Assembly: GCF_028209395.1 (NCBI RefSeq) | Contig: NZ_JAQLDQ010000001.1 | Coordinates: 124,001 to 188,000 of the forward strand | DNA: 64,000 bases | Origin: Collinsella aerofaciens | GTDB lineage: Bacteria; Actinomycetota; Coriobacteriia; Coriobacteriales; Coriobacteriaceae | Direction: 5' to 3' | In this document: piece by piece, positions 1 to 8,883 of the stretch | How the letters are laid out: every line of letters starts with the position of its first letter | How positions within the stretch are numbered: position 1 is the stretch's first letter | The notes under the pieces: generated by a model | The model's database searches: none | Seen by the model: only the letters and a program-made list of their open reading frames with translations | Told to the model about the DNA's origin: nothing | Program-made: the position numbers and the translations under genes

Positions 1-1
1 C

Positions 2-235
2 GTGGTGATCATCGAGGGCTACAAGACCGAGGGCTTCGACAACATCGTCGTCGCGCGATCGGGTGTCGACCGTTTGCGCGGCAAGAGCTCGCTCGACCTG
101 GTCGACGGTCACACGTTGGCCCTTGCCTGCAACGAAGCCCTGGCGCGTCAGGCCTTCGACGCCGGTTTTGCGACCCGAGCCATCAACATCAACGACGCCC
201 GAGCCATCTGCGATCTCATCCAAGACCACCTTTAA
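2..235 (+). CDS. MobB-like molybdopterin-guanine dinucleotide protein, C-terminal fragment
   Basis: Only the last 77 codons are in the window; the reading frame is open to the left edge, so the start lies outside. The fragment begins with hydrophobic strand then IIEGYK, followed by an IVVAR strand, which resembles the EGFK...R segment of MobB-type P-loop proteins that help attach GMP to molybdopterin. The nucleotide-binding P-loop would be upstream and cannot be checked. The gene could equally be the C-terminal part of a fused MobA/MobB or another P-loop GTP-binding protein. Family assignment is an inference from this short motif. Confidence 0.5.
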   Translation: MVIIEGYKTEGFDNIVVARSGVDRLRGKSSLDLVDGHTLALACNEALARQAFDAGFATRAININDARAICDLIQDHL

Positions 236-370
236 GGCTTGACGCTGCGCCGGCCCCAAGCACCCCATCTCGCCCCTCAAGCCGTCGCTCGCGTACCAAA
301 GTACGCGTCGCTCCTCTTTCGGGGCGACCTGGGGCACTTGGAACCGGCTCGCTGCGCTGCCATAACATGC

Positions 371-412
371 CAAAAAGGGACAGGCATCTTTGTGGTGGTT
401 TTTGCAAAAAAG
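371..412. repeat. Degenerate copy of the CCTTTGTGGTGG palindrome family
   Basis: The loop-like GGGACAGGCA and right arm CTTTGTGGTGGTTTTT match the hairpin family seen complete at 1079-1119 and 5854-5890, but the left CCACCACAAAG arm is missing, so no stable hairpin forms. It lies between the MobB-like gene and the phosphatase gene. Confidence 0.6.
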
Positions 413-414
413 CT

Positions 415-445
415 TTGACTTAAAGTTAGCTCAAGGTGTCATAAT
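415..445 (+). promoter_or_regulatory. Putative sigma-70-type promoter for the histidine phosphatase gene
   Basis: TTGACT at 415-420 and CATAAT at 440-445 with a 19-base spacer precede the ATG at 478. The spacer is longer than the usual 17, so this is a moderate prediction. Confidence 0.35.
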
Positions 446-477
446 CGCTGACAAACGATTGCGATCACGGAGGCCTC

Positions 478-1062
478 ATGTCAAAACTGTACTTTATGCG
501 TCACGGTCAAACGCTCTTTAACTTGCTTCGTCGCAAGCAGGGCTGGTGTGACTCGCCGCTCACCGAGCTGGGAATCGAGCAGGCTAAAACTGTCGGTGCG
601 ACCCTGCGAGGGCGTGGCCTTACGTTTGACCATGCGTACAGTTCGACGTCCGAGCGTGCGTGCGACACGCTTGAGCTTGCGTTCCCCGGTCAGCCTTACG
701 AGCGCGTCAAGGGCCTTAAGGAGTGGAACTTTGGCAAATTTGAGGGCGCGAGCGAGGATTTGAATCCGCGCCTGCCGTACGGCGATTTTTACAAGCAGTA
801 TGACGGCGAGGGCGAAGTCGAGTTTCGCGAGCGTATGATGGCGACCATCACCGAGTTCATGCAGCGCCCTGGACATGAGAGCGTGTTGTGCGTGAGCCAT
901 GGCGCCGCAGCGGCTCAGGTCATGCGCGGCGTGGGCGTGGAGCCGCTCAAGATGAAGCACCGCATTGGCAACTGCTGTGTGCTCGAACTCGACTTTGATG
1001 CTACTACCGGCACATTTGCTCTTGCAGATTTGTACAACCCCTACGGCACCCCGCGCGAGTAA
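478..1062 (+). CDS. Histidine phosphatase (phosphoglycerate mutase-like) family protein
   Basis: The 194-residue protein starts with the RHG catalytic signature (FMRHGQT, residues 6-12), in which the histidine is transiently phosphorylated, and has the second active-site histidine in SHGAA near residue 141. These features place it in the cytosolic histidine-phosphatase superfamily, as does its length. Members dephosphorylate sugars, nucleotides or cobalamin precursors; the sequence does not identify the substrate. An AGGCCTC stretch just before the ATG is a weak ribosome site. It stands alone between two palindromic repeats, with no operon partner to hint at function. Confidence 0.85.
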   Translation: MSKLYFMRHGQTLFNLLRRKQGWCDSPLTELGIEQAKTVGATLRGRGLTFDHAYSSTSERACDTLELAFPGQPYERVKGLKEWNFGKFEGASEDLNPRLPYGDFYKQYDGEGEVEFRERMMATITEFMQRPGHESVLCVSHGAAAAQVMRGVGVEPLKMKHRIGNCCVLELDFDATTGTFALADLYNPYGTPRE

Positions 1063-1078
1063 CATCGGGGCATCAGCT

Positions 1079-1119
1079 AAAACCACCACAAAGGGGCCAG
1101 GCACCTTTGTGGTGGTTTT
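1079..1119. repeat. Intergenic palindrome, CCTTTGTGGTGG family (complete copy)
   Basis: A perfect 16-bp stem, AAAACCACCACAAAGG paired with CCTTTGTGGTGGTTTT, encloses a nine-base loop GGCCAGGCA. The run of T at the right end means it can also act as an intrinsic terminator for the phosphatase gene. The same hairpin recurs at 5854-5890, 7432-7467, 18265-18300 and, inverted, at 51285-51321. Confidence 0.85.
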
Positions 1120-1310
1120 GCCGTTTACAGGCGATTTCCTACCGTTCAGCGGACTTTCGCACCAATGGGGCTTACGCTGCATGCAAGTTTCATCCTACAA
1201 TCGCCCACGTGCTCACAAGTTTGTTACTCCTCTGGAGGCATCACTTGCGCATAATAGAAGACGAGGAATATCGCCCCGTCGTCTAGCGCCGATGTCCGAG
1301 GAGTTTTTTC

Positions 1311-2156
1311 ATGCTCATTTTAAAGAAGATCAACAATAACGTTGCTCTCGCCGCCAGCGATGACGGCCGAGAGGTTGTTGTCTTTGGCAAGGGCATCGGT
1401 TTTCACGAGATGCCCTACGAGCTTGCCGATGAGTCGCTCATCCAGCGCAAATTCTATAACGTTCCCGAGAGCCTGCAGGATATGGTCGGCACACTTACCG
1501 ACGACGTTCTGCTCGCGGCAAGCGACATTGCCTGCTTCGCATCCCAGCAGCTTGGTTGCAAGCTGTCCGGTGGCCTGCCCTTTATCCTGGCAGATCACCT
1601 GCAGTTTGCCGTTCAGCGCGACGACGACCAGATCAGCGCTCCCAACCCGCTCGAGCATGAGGTGGCTTTCATCTACCCGCGTGAGCTCGAAATCGGTCAG
1701 GCCGCGCTCGCCATCGTGCAAAAGCACACCGGCGCCAAGCTGGGTCAGAACGAGGCCACGAGCATCGCGCTCCACATCGTTAACGCCGAGGTCGACGGCA
1801 TGGGCCGCGCCAAGGACATGGACTTCATCATGAAGAGCACCCGCGTGCTTGACGAGGTAACCCATTCCGTGGAAAAGCAGCTCGGCTGCTCGCTCGACAC
1901 GGCGTCGTACTGCTACATTCGCTTTCTTGCGCACCTGCGCTTTTTGGTTCGCCGCCTTGTTAAGGGCAGCTGCACGCAGACCGAGAACTCCTCACTGTTT
2001 ATGCAGGCCGCCCGCGATTTTCCCGAGGCCTACCAGTGTGCGTACGCCATCAACCGCGTGTTCGAGAAAGAGTTCAAGCAGAGCTGCTCGGACGAGGAGC
2101 TCTTGTATCTGATGATGCATATCAACCGTCTGCGATCGGCTTCGCAGACCGAGTGA
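1311..2156 (+). CDS. licT: BglG/LicT-family transcriptional antiterminator with two PRD domains
   Basis: The 281-residue protein has the N-terminal RNA-binding (CAT) domain, residues about 1-55, with the typical start ILKKINNNVALA and the FGKGIGF segment. Two PTS regulation domains follow, with conserved histidines in LEHEVAFIYPREL, SIALHIVN, RFLAHLRF and LMMHINRL. Family members bind a ribonucleic antiterminator (RAT) in nascent mRNA and are controlled by PTS-dependent phosphorylation of these histidines. The gene lies directly upstream of a beta-glucoside PTS gene whose leader holds a RAT-like site overlapping a terminator (2198-2245), so it very probably controls that gene. Start supported by CGAGGAG eight bases upstream. 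Confidence 0.93.
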   Translation: MLILKKINNNVALAASDDGREVVVFGKGIGFHEMPYELADESLIQRKFYNVPESLQDMVGTLTDDVLLAASDIACFASQQLGCKLSGGLPFILADHLQFAVQRDDDQISAPNPLEHEVAFIYPRELEIGQAALAIVQKHTGAKLGQNEATSIALHIVNAEVDGMGRAKDMDFIMKSTRVLDEVTHSVEKQLGCSLDTASYCYIRFLAHLRFLVRRLVKGSCTQTENSSLFMQAARDFPEAYQCAYAINRVFEKEFKQSCSDEELLYLMMHINRLRSASQTE

Positions 2157-2197
2157 GTAAAGCCGCCAGCCCGGCGGCAATCGCAACAATTCTTTTT

Positions 2198-2245
2198 GGT
2201 TTCTAACTGCGGGCAAGGTACCGGCTCGCGGTAGGGGATATTTTT
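2198..2245 (+). promoter_or_regulatory. RAT antiterminator site overlapping an intrinsic terminator in the PTS leader
   Basis: Positions 2198-2222 match the LicT/SacT RAT pattern: GGTTTCTAACTG then GGGCAAGGTACC, compared with the known GG..TGTTACTG..GGCAAGACC layout. The alternative hairpin pairs ACTGCGGGC (2206-2214) with GCTCGCGGT (2224-2232), nine pairs including two G-U, around a nine-base loop, and is followed by TTTTT at 2241-2245. The two structures share bases 2206-2222, so binding of the antiterminator would block the terminator. The central loop is shorter than in Bacillus RATs. The start codon of the PTS gene is 30 bases further on. Confidence 0.7.
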
Positions 2246-2274
2246 GTCGAAATTTGGAAAAGAGAGGACAGATC

Positions 2275-3714
2275 ATGGCAGGTAAATACGACGATCTTGC
2301 TGCCCAGATCGTAGAGCTGGTTGGCGGCAAGTCCAACGTCAAATGCGTCGCACACTGCATTACCCGTGTTCGTTTTAAGCTCAAGGACGAGTCGAAGGCC
2401 AATGACGAGGCAATCTCCGAGCTGCCCAACGTCATCAAGGTCATGCACGCCAACGGCCAGTACCAGGTTGTTGTGGGCAACATCGTCGAGGACGTCTACG
2501 ACGCCGTTCTCAAGGCCGGCGGTTTTAGCGACGGCGGCGCCGTCGACGCCGATGACGACGATGCCGCTCCCAAGGGCGTTACCGATGTGATCATCGACCT
2601 CATCTCGGGCATCTTCGCCCCCATGCTCGGCACCTTCGCCGCTGCCGGTATCATGAAGGGCCTGCTGGCGCTCGCTACCTTCCTGGTCCCGAGCTTTGCC
2701 AACGACGGCGCCTACACGCTGCTCTACACCGTCGCTGACGGCATGTTCTACTTCCTGCCCGTGGTGCTTGGCTTTACCGCGGCCAAGAAGTTCAAGATGA
2801 GCGAGTTCAACGGCATGGCCATCGCCTTTGCCCTGGTGTATCCCACCATGGTTGCCCTGACCTCGGGCGAGGTTGTCGGCTCCGTCGAGCTCGGCTTTGC
2901 TGGCACCTTCTCTTGGTACACCACGTTCCTGGGCCTGCCGCTCATCATGCCTGCCTCGGGTTACACCAGCTCCGTTATCCCCATCCTGCTCATGGTCTGG
3001 TTTGGCTCCACCCTCGAGCACTGGGTTAAGAAGTGGATGCCCGCTTCTATGAAGATGTTCTTCACCCCGCTGATCGTCGTCACCGTTACCGTCACCCTTG
3101 GCTATCTGGTCATTGGCCCCATCGCCACGCTCATCACCAACCTGCTTGGTGAGTTCTTCGCGCTGCTGTTTGGCCTGCCCATGATCGGCTCCCTCCTGGG
3201 CTGCACCCTCGTCGGTGCCTTCTGGATGTGCCTGGTCATCTTTGGCTTCCACTGGTCGCTCGTGCCCATCGCGCTGGTCAACCTGTCCACTCTGGGCCAC
3301 GACTACATCCTGGGCTCCGTTATCGCCCACTCCTTCTCGCTGGGCGCCGTGCTCTTCGCCATGTATCTCAAGAACAAGGACGAGAAGTTCCGCGGTATCG
3401 CGCTGCCGGCCATGATCTCCGCCTTCTTCTTTGGTGTCACCGAGCCCGCTATCTACGGTGTCGCCCTGCCCGATAAGAAGGCCTTCATCAACGCCAGCAT
3501 CGGTTCTGCTGTGGGCGGCCTCATCATTGGTCTCTCCGGCGCCGTGGTGTACATGTCCGGTGGTCTGGGCGTCTTCAACTGGCTGTCCTTCATCGACCCC
3601 TCCGGTGTTAACGGCATCAACCACATGATCTGGGCTATCGTTGCCTCTTTCGTGGGTGCCGCCGTGGGCTTTGCGATCGAGTTTGCCACCTACAAGCCCG
3701 AGGCTGCCAAGTAG
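2275..3714 (+). CDS. bglF: PTS beta-glucoside-type transporter, EIIBC
   Basis: A 479-residue membrane permease that imports and phosphorylates a beta-glucoside-type sugar. The EIIB domain (residues about 1-80) contains the phosphocysteine in AHCITRVRF (Cys28). The EIIC domain follows with many hydrophobic segments and the substrate-site signature FFGVTEPAIYG. No EIIA domain is present, whereas many beta-glucoside permeases carry one at the C terminus; the standalone EIIA at 35798-36295 could supply it. The ATG at 2275 has GAGAGGACAG upstream. An in-frame ATG at 2254 is less likely because it would overlap the leader and this ribosome site. Regulation is probably by the upstream antiterminator. 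Confidence 0.92.
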   Translation: MAGKYDDLAAQIVELVGGKSNVKCVAHCITRVRFKLKDESKANDEAISELPNVIKVMHANGQYQVVVGNIVEDVYDAVLKAGGFSDGGAVDADDDDAAPKGVTDVIIDLISGIFAPMLGTFAAAGIMKGLLALATFLVPSFANDGAYTLLYTVADGMFYFLPVVLGFTAAKKFKMSEFNGMAIAFALVYPTMVALTSGEVVGSVELGFAGTFSWYTTFLGLPLIMPASGYTSSVIPILLMVWFGSTLEHWVKKWMPASMKMFFTPLIVVTVTVTLGYLVIGPIATLITNLLGEFFALLFGLPMIGSLLGCTLVGAFWMCLVIFGFHWSLVPIALVNLSTLGHDYILGSVIAHSFSLGAVLFAMYLKNKDEKFRGIALPAMISAFFFGVTEPAIYGVALPDKKAFINASIGSAVGGLIIGLSGAVVYMSGGLGVFNWLSFIDPSGVNGINHMIWAIVASFVGAAVGFAIEFATYKPEAAK

Positions 3715-3737
3715 CCCAAACGACAAAGACTCGGTAC

Positions 3738-3786
3738 CAAGCCGGCGGGGGGGGGGGGGGGGGGGGAGCGCCCCGCCGGTTTTTTT
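3738..3786 (+). terminator. Intrinsic terminator containing a 20-G homopolymer
   Basis: CCGGCGGGG (from 3742) can pair with CCCCGCCGG (3771-3779), followed by seven T. The space between the arms is a run of exactly 20 G (3747-3766) in this assembly. The tract can slip in replication or be mis-sized in sequencing, and a change in length would shift which G residues pair. Confidence 0.75.
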
Positions 3787-3831
3787 CAAAGGGGCTAGAT
3801 GCCATGCGCTCGTCCGAGCGACTGCCCAAAA

Positions 3832-3987
3832 TCAAAACCATGCCGGATTACGGGGCTGAAACGGTGAGTGCTGACCATACCCCGTTTTTCCGTAAACTGA
3901 CAAGCCTTCTACCTGCGGTTTTGTCCTTGCCGTTTCTGGCATGCTCAAGGGGCACTGGTTCTGCCCCGTAAACCGGCATGGTTTTGA
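3832..3987. repeat. 156-bp inverted-repeat element (conserved-core type, copy 1)
   Basis: Arms at 3832-3856 and 3963-3987 are complementary at 24 of 25 positions, beginning TCAAAACCATGCC and ending GGCATGGTTTTGA. Inside is a core running from GTTTTTC at 3884 through CAAGCC and CTACCTGCGGTTTT. The same core sits at nearly the same offset in the element at 4120-4281, whose arms have a different sequence. No credible coding frame is present. It resembles a non-autonomous palindromic element, but no transposase or target duplication is recognisable. Confidence 0.75.
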
Positions 3988-4119
3988 ACCTGCCAATAAG
4001 GGACAGGTTTATTTTGGTCGGTTTTATCTGGGCAAACGTCGTCTCCGTCAGCTCCGTCCGCATATCTTAAGCCGGCATAGTTTCGATGGGTCGGTCCGTG
4101 CGCGTCCCGCAACATGCCT

Positions 4120-5826
<1,707 letters not shown>

Positions 5827-5853
5827 CCAAGTCTCAACCAGCGTAAACGTCGC

Positions 5854-5890
5854 AACCACCACAAAGGGGCCAGGCACCTTTGTGGTGGTT
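5854..5890. repeat. Intergenic palindrome, CCTTTGTGGTGG family
   Basis: AACCACCACAAAGG (5854-5867) and CCTTTGTGGTGGTT (5877-5890) form a perfect 14-bp stem around GGCCAGGCA, followed by more T. It sits 28 bp after the glucosidase stop and can serve as its terminator. Confidence 0.85.
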
Positions 5891-5896
5891 TTTGCT

Positions 5897-5933
5897 TTGG
5901 TAGATGTGTGGGACATGCCTTACAATCTACCAA
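5897..5933 (+). promoter_or_regulatory. Putative promoter with overlapping inverted repeat, MFS gene
   Basis: TTGGTAGAT (5897-5905) and ATCTACCAA (5925-5933) form a 9-bp inverted repeat with a 19-base spacer. Within it, TTGGTA (5897-5902) and TACAAT (5921-5926) are 18 bases apart and could be -35 and -10. An inverted repeat overlapping both promoter boxes suggests a repressor site. No regulator gene is adjacent. Confidence 0.45.
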
Positions 5934-5984
5934 GTAGTTCATGACGGGCGAAAAACGGAGAGAAGGGTCCTGATGCGTCCTTAA

Positions 5985-6052
5985 TGTTTCATGCGGATAG
6001 ATTGATTTGACAGACGGTGGCGAATGCCCACCGCCCGTATTCGTATGAAACA
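5985..6052 (+). promoter_or_regulatory. Two-tier hairpin in the MFS 5' leader ending at the ribosome site
   Basis: An outer 15-bp stem pairs TGTTTCATGCGGATA (5985-5999) with TATTCGTATGAAACA (6038-6052); its two departures from Watson-Crick pairing are both G-U, so the stem is intact as RNA. An inner stem pairs CGGTGG with CCACCG (about 6015-6033). The AAGGAG ribosome site follows at once. This looks like a folded leader RNA rather than a DNA operator, but I match it to no known riboswitch. Confidence 0.5.
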
Positions 6053-6062
6053 AGGAGTCTCC

Positions 6063-7349
6063 ATGCTCGCATCTCTTTTCTCAAAGCCTCAATCATCGCT
6101 GTCCGTGCAGGCCAAGCGGCTGGTGGCGATGCGCTTTCTCATCTACACCGGGTTTCAGACCAGTTATTTTATCGGCGTCATCGGAACGCTCACCTATGCA
6201 GACGATGCCTCAGTCGTGGCGACATCGCTGGCCGTTCTGTTTATGAACGTTTTCGTGATCCTGGGATCCTTTGCGGGTGGCGCTGCGCTCGACGCCTGGG
6301 GTCCGCGCCGCCATTTCTTGCTGAGCATCATCGGCGCTCTTGCAACTGGCACGGCAATCATCGCCTTTGGTAGCGCGACCGGCATCGTTCTGCTCGGCGC
6401 GGTGTTCCTAGGCTTTACGATGGGATTCGCCCAGCCCATTGCCACATCCTATCCGGCCTACCTCACCGATGATCCCGTCGAGCTCAAAGACATCAACTCC
6501 GCCATCGCCATGTTCTCAAACGTGAGTATTATCGTCGGACCCACGTTGGGTGGCTTTGTCGCGGCGGCTGCGTCGTCGCGCGCGGTGTTTGTGCTCATGA
6601 TGCTCTTTACCGTGCTGGCGTTCGTCGTCGGTTGGGGCTTTAGGCCACGGGCGGGTCAGACCGCCGCGCACGAAGGCGAACCCGCGACCGGTGGCATCAC
6701 ATCGGACAAGGCCGGGCAAGGCCCCAGCCCCAGCACGTCCGCCCGCGCAACCTTCGCGACCAGCATCAAGACAGTCTTCACCAACAGCGTCCTCGCGCTA
6801 CTTTTCTGCATCATTTTTCTTTCGAACTTTGGCTACGGAGCCTTCGATCCGCTGGAGTCGTTCTTCTACCGTGATGTTCTGCATGTCGGTGTCGAGTGGA
6901 TGGGCTGGCTCTCGTCGGCTTGCGGCGTGGGCGCGGTGCTGGGCGCCGTCCTCGCGCTCCGCTTGCCGCCGCACCTGGTCAACCTTAAAACGCTGCTCGT
7001 GGCGCTCATGTCCGTGGGCCTGGGAAGTCTGCTCTATGTGGGGACGCCGTACGTGGGCGTGGCCCTCGTCGGCCAGATCGCCCTGGGCATTGCTTGGGGT
7101 GTCGTCAACCCGCTCCACAACACCATTGTGCAAACGACGGCTCCGCTCGAGCAGCTTGGTCGCGTCAATTCGGTCATGGGCTTTGGCAATATGTTCGCTG
7201 GCGTGGCCCCTCTGGCAATTGCCCCGTGGCTGGCGGCAACATTTGGCGTACAACGGACACTCGTGGGGGCAGGCATGGTCGTGACGGCGGTCCCTGCGGC
7301 GTTGCTGCTGTTTGGTCGCAGGCATTTTGATCGTGCCGTAAAGCGGTAA
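6063..7349 (+). CDS. Major facilitator superfamily transporter
   Basis: A 428-residue polytopic membrane protein with about twelve hydrophobic segments split by a hydrophilic central loop (residues about 195-235, rich in A, G, T and P). The DAWGPRRHF segment in the loop after transmembrane helix 2 matches the MFS motif A region. It is probably a drug or metabolite efflux pump of the MFS_3/enterobactin-exporter type, but substrate cannot be read from the sequence. The ATG at 6063 follows AAGGAG by six bases, which is better than the in-frame ATG at 6024 located inside the leader hairpin. Confidence 0.85.
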   Translation: MLASLFSKPQSSLSVQAKRLVAMRFLIYTGFQTSYFIGVIGTLTYADDASVVATSLAVLFMNVFVILGSFAGGAALDAWGPRRHFLLSIIGALATGTAIIAFGSATGIVLLGAVFLGFTMGFAQPIATSYPAYLTDDPVELKDINSAIAMFSNVSIIVGPTLGGFVAAAASSRAVFVLMMLFTVLAFVVGWGFRPRAGQTAAHEGEPATGGITSDKAGQGPSPSTSARATFATSIKTVFTNSVLALLFCIIFLSNFGYGAFDPLESFFYRDVLHVGVEWMGWLSSACGVGAVLGAVLALRLPPHLVNLKTLLVALMSVGLGSLLYVGTPYVGVALVGQIALGIAWGVVNPLHNTIVQTTAPLEQLGRVNSVMGFGNMFAGVAPLAIAPWLAATFGVQRTLVGAGMVVTAVPAALLLFGRRHFDRAVKR

Positions 7350-7350
7350 G

Positions 7351-7415
7351 AAACCGTCACAACATTCGATGAAAATCGCGATTTTGCCGAAAAACGTCGA
7401 ATGTTGTGATGGTTT
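7351..7415. repeat. Palindromic repeat, CAACATTCGA family, copy 1
   Basis: AAACCGTCACAACATTCGA (7351-7369) pairs with TCGAATGTTGTGATGGTTT (7397-7415) with one G-U. The central part contains AAAATCGCGATTTT, itself a palindrome. A near-identical copy is at 18311-18372. Both copies lie right after a stop codon or next to a CCTTTGTGGTGG-family hairpin, so the two families travel together here. Confidence 0.8.
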
Positions 7416-7431
7416 GGCCCGCAGACGTCGC

Positions 7432-7467
7432 AACCACCACAGAGGGCCAGGCACCTTTGTGGTGGTT
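7432..7467. repeat. Intergenic palindrome, CCTTTGTGGTGG family
   Basis: AACCACCACAGAGG and CCTTTGTGGTGGTT enclose GCCAGGCA; one stem position is mismatched compared with the other copies. It lies 17 bp after the CAACATTCGA-family repeat. Confidence 0.75.
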
Positions 7468-7558
7468 TTGCGCCAAAGCGCCCCGTGTGCGCTTTGGTAT
7501 ACCATGAACGCCACTTCCAGATACACCCCACACCGCCGCACAACTCAGAAAGGCCCCC

Positions 7559-8380
7559 ATGGACGCCACCTTCAGCCACATCAAAGCCGTGTTCTGCGAT
7601 ATCGACGGTACGCTGCTCACGAGCCGGCACACGGTGTCCCCGCGCACCGTGGCGGCGATCCGCGCCCTGCGCGAGTGCGGCGTGCTCTTTGGCCTGTGCA
7701 CCGGGCGCGACGCCCACGCGACCGAGGCCATGTACGAGCTCTGGGGCATCGAAGGCTTGGTGGACGTGCTCGTGGGCTGCGGTGGTGCCGAGGTCATCGA
7801 CCGCGCGCACGACATCAACGAGCTGAGCTATCCGCTGTCGGGCGAGACCATCGCGCGCATCTGCAAGCACATGGCGGACCTTCCGGCAACGCCCGTCTGC
7901 CCCCGAGACGGCGTGTTCTACGTGCCCGAGAGCAACGCGTGCGTCGAGCACCTGTCGCGCGTCGACGGCGTGCCCTACCAGGTGGTCGATTTTGCCGAGT
8001 TTTTGCGCGAGCCACAGCCCAAGGTGATGTTTACCATGGCGCCTGAGGTAATGCCGCGGGTGATTGAGCGGGCGTCGACGTTTGCCGATAACACCGTTAA
8101 GGCGGCGGCTCTGCAGACCACGCAGCGGCTCTACGAGTTCATGGATCCGCGCGTGTCCAAGACGCGCGGCCTGGTGCGCGTGGCAGAGCTCAACGGCATG
8201 GAGCTCCAGAACATCTGCGTGTTTGGCGATGCCGATAACGACACCTGCATGGTGGCTGACGCCGGCGTGGGCGTGGCCATGGCAAACGGCAGCGACGCCA
8301 CCCGTGCCGCCGCCGATTTTGTAACCGCCAGCAACGACAAAGACGGCATCGCGATCTTTATTGAGGAACATCTGCTGTAG
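7559..8380 (+). CDS. HAD-superfamily (Cof/YidA-type) phosphatase
   Basis: A 273-residue cytosolic hydrolase. HAD motif I is CDIDGTLL (nucleophile and acid/base aspartates), motif II is the CTGR segment, and motif IV is FGDADND, with MANGSDATRAAADFVT typical of the Cof subfamily (type IIB cap). These enzymes dephosphorylate sugar phosphates, nucleotides or flavin precursors; the substrate is not determined. AGAAAGG precedes the ATG. The gene is monocistronic, with the 500-bp pilus-locus regulatory region downstream. Confidence 0.9.
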   Translation: MDATFSHIKAVFCDIDGTLLTSRHTVSPRTVAAIRALRECGVLFGLCTGRDAHATEAMYELWGIEGLVDVLVGCGGAEVIDRAHDINELSYPLSGETIARICKHMADLPATPVCPRDGVFYVPESNACVEHLSRVDGVPYQVVDFAEFLREPQPKVMFTMAPEVMPRVIERASTFADNTVKAAALQTTQRLYEFMDPRVSKTRGLVRVAELNGMELQNICVFGDADNDTCMVADAGVGVAMANGSDATRAAADFVTASNDKDGIAIFIEEHLL

Positions 8381-8390
8381 CGCGGGGGAG

Positions 8391-8418
8391 AACTACCACA
8401 AAGGGGGCAGGCGCCTTT
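8391..8418. repeat. Degenerate CCTTTGTGGTGG-family palindrome
   Basis: ACTACCACAAAGG and the GGGCAGGCGCCTTTG part are recognisable, but the right arm then diverges, so the stem is short. It lies just after the HAD phosphatase stop codon. Confidence 0.55.
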
Positions 8419-8764
8419 GCGCCGGCCTCAGGCGATTTGGGCGAATTGATACCTAAAATCTGCGCGCAAATTCAAATATGGTCGTCAGAACATCATGCTT
8501 CTAACCACCGATGGGTTAAAGATATTCTCATCAATTTGGTAGGGTATTCCTTCCGGTTAATGAGTCACCGCTCACGGTCGATTTTCGACCGTTCACAGGA
8601 TGTTCGCTCTTGAGCAAAATGTTGTGCAAATAAAACTAATGCCATTAAATAATAATAGGCAACTAAATTACCAGCAGAAACAAAAAATAGATAGCGAATA
8701 AACGAAGGTAAATCTGAGTAAATGTCAAGAGAATTGAGAACTCGCTACAAAAATGTCGGTTTTG
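8419..8764. other. AT-rich region upstream of the pilus locus, no gene seen
   Basis: This stretch is visibly richer in A and T than the flanking genes. It has no open frame with a ribosome site. A short inverted repeat around GGTCGATTTTCGACC (8577-8591) stands out. Unusual base composition and length fit a regulatory region for a horizontally acquired surface locus. Confidence 0.5.
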
Positions 8765-8828
8765 TTGCTCAGATGTTTAAACAATCGTTATAATTGCATT
8801 ACTAAACGAGCGCAATTACAGATTGCGC
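8765..8828 (+). promoter_or_regulatory. Promoter and leader inverted repeat of the pilus operon
   Basis: TTGCTC (8765-8770), an 18-base spacer and a consensus TATAAT (8789-8794) precede the adhesin gene by 90 bp. In the transcribed leader GCGCAAT (8810-8816) and ATTGCGC (8822-8828) form a perfect 7-bp inverted repeat with a 5-base loop, a possible operator or RNA hairpin. Confidence 0.6.
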
Positions 8829-8883
8829 AGATACGTTTGATGGTGAAAGAGCAAGATCGCGGTCTCTTGGGGAGGAGACATCG

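Noticed and set aside
2203..3789. Long minus-strand open frames opposite the PTS gene (528 codons) and opposite bglA (4288-5916), the pilins (12191-13948, 14000-16138) and glnN (49239-50588)
   Set aside because: They mirror the GC-rich codon pattern of the real plus-strand genes, have low-complexity composition and no family motifs or ribosome sites.
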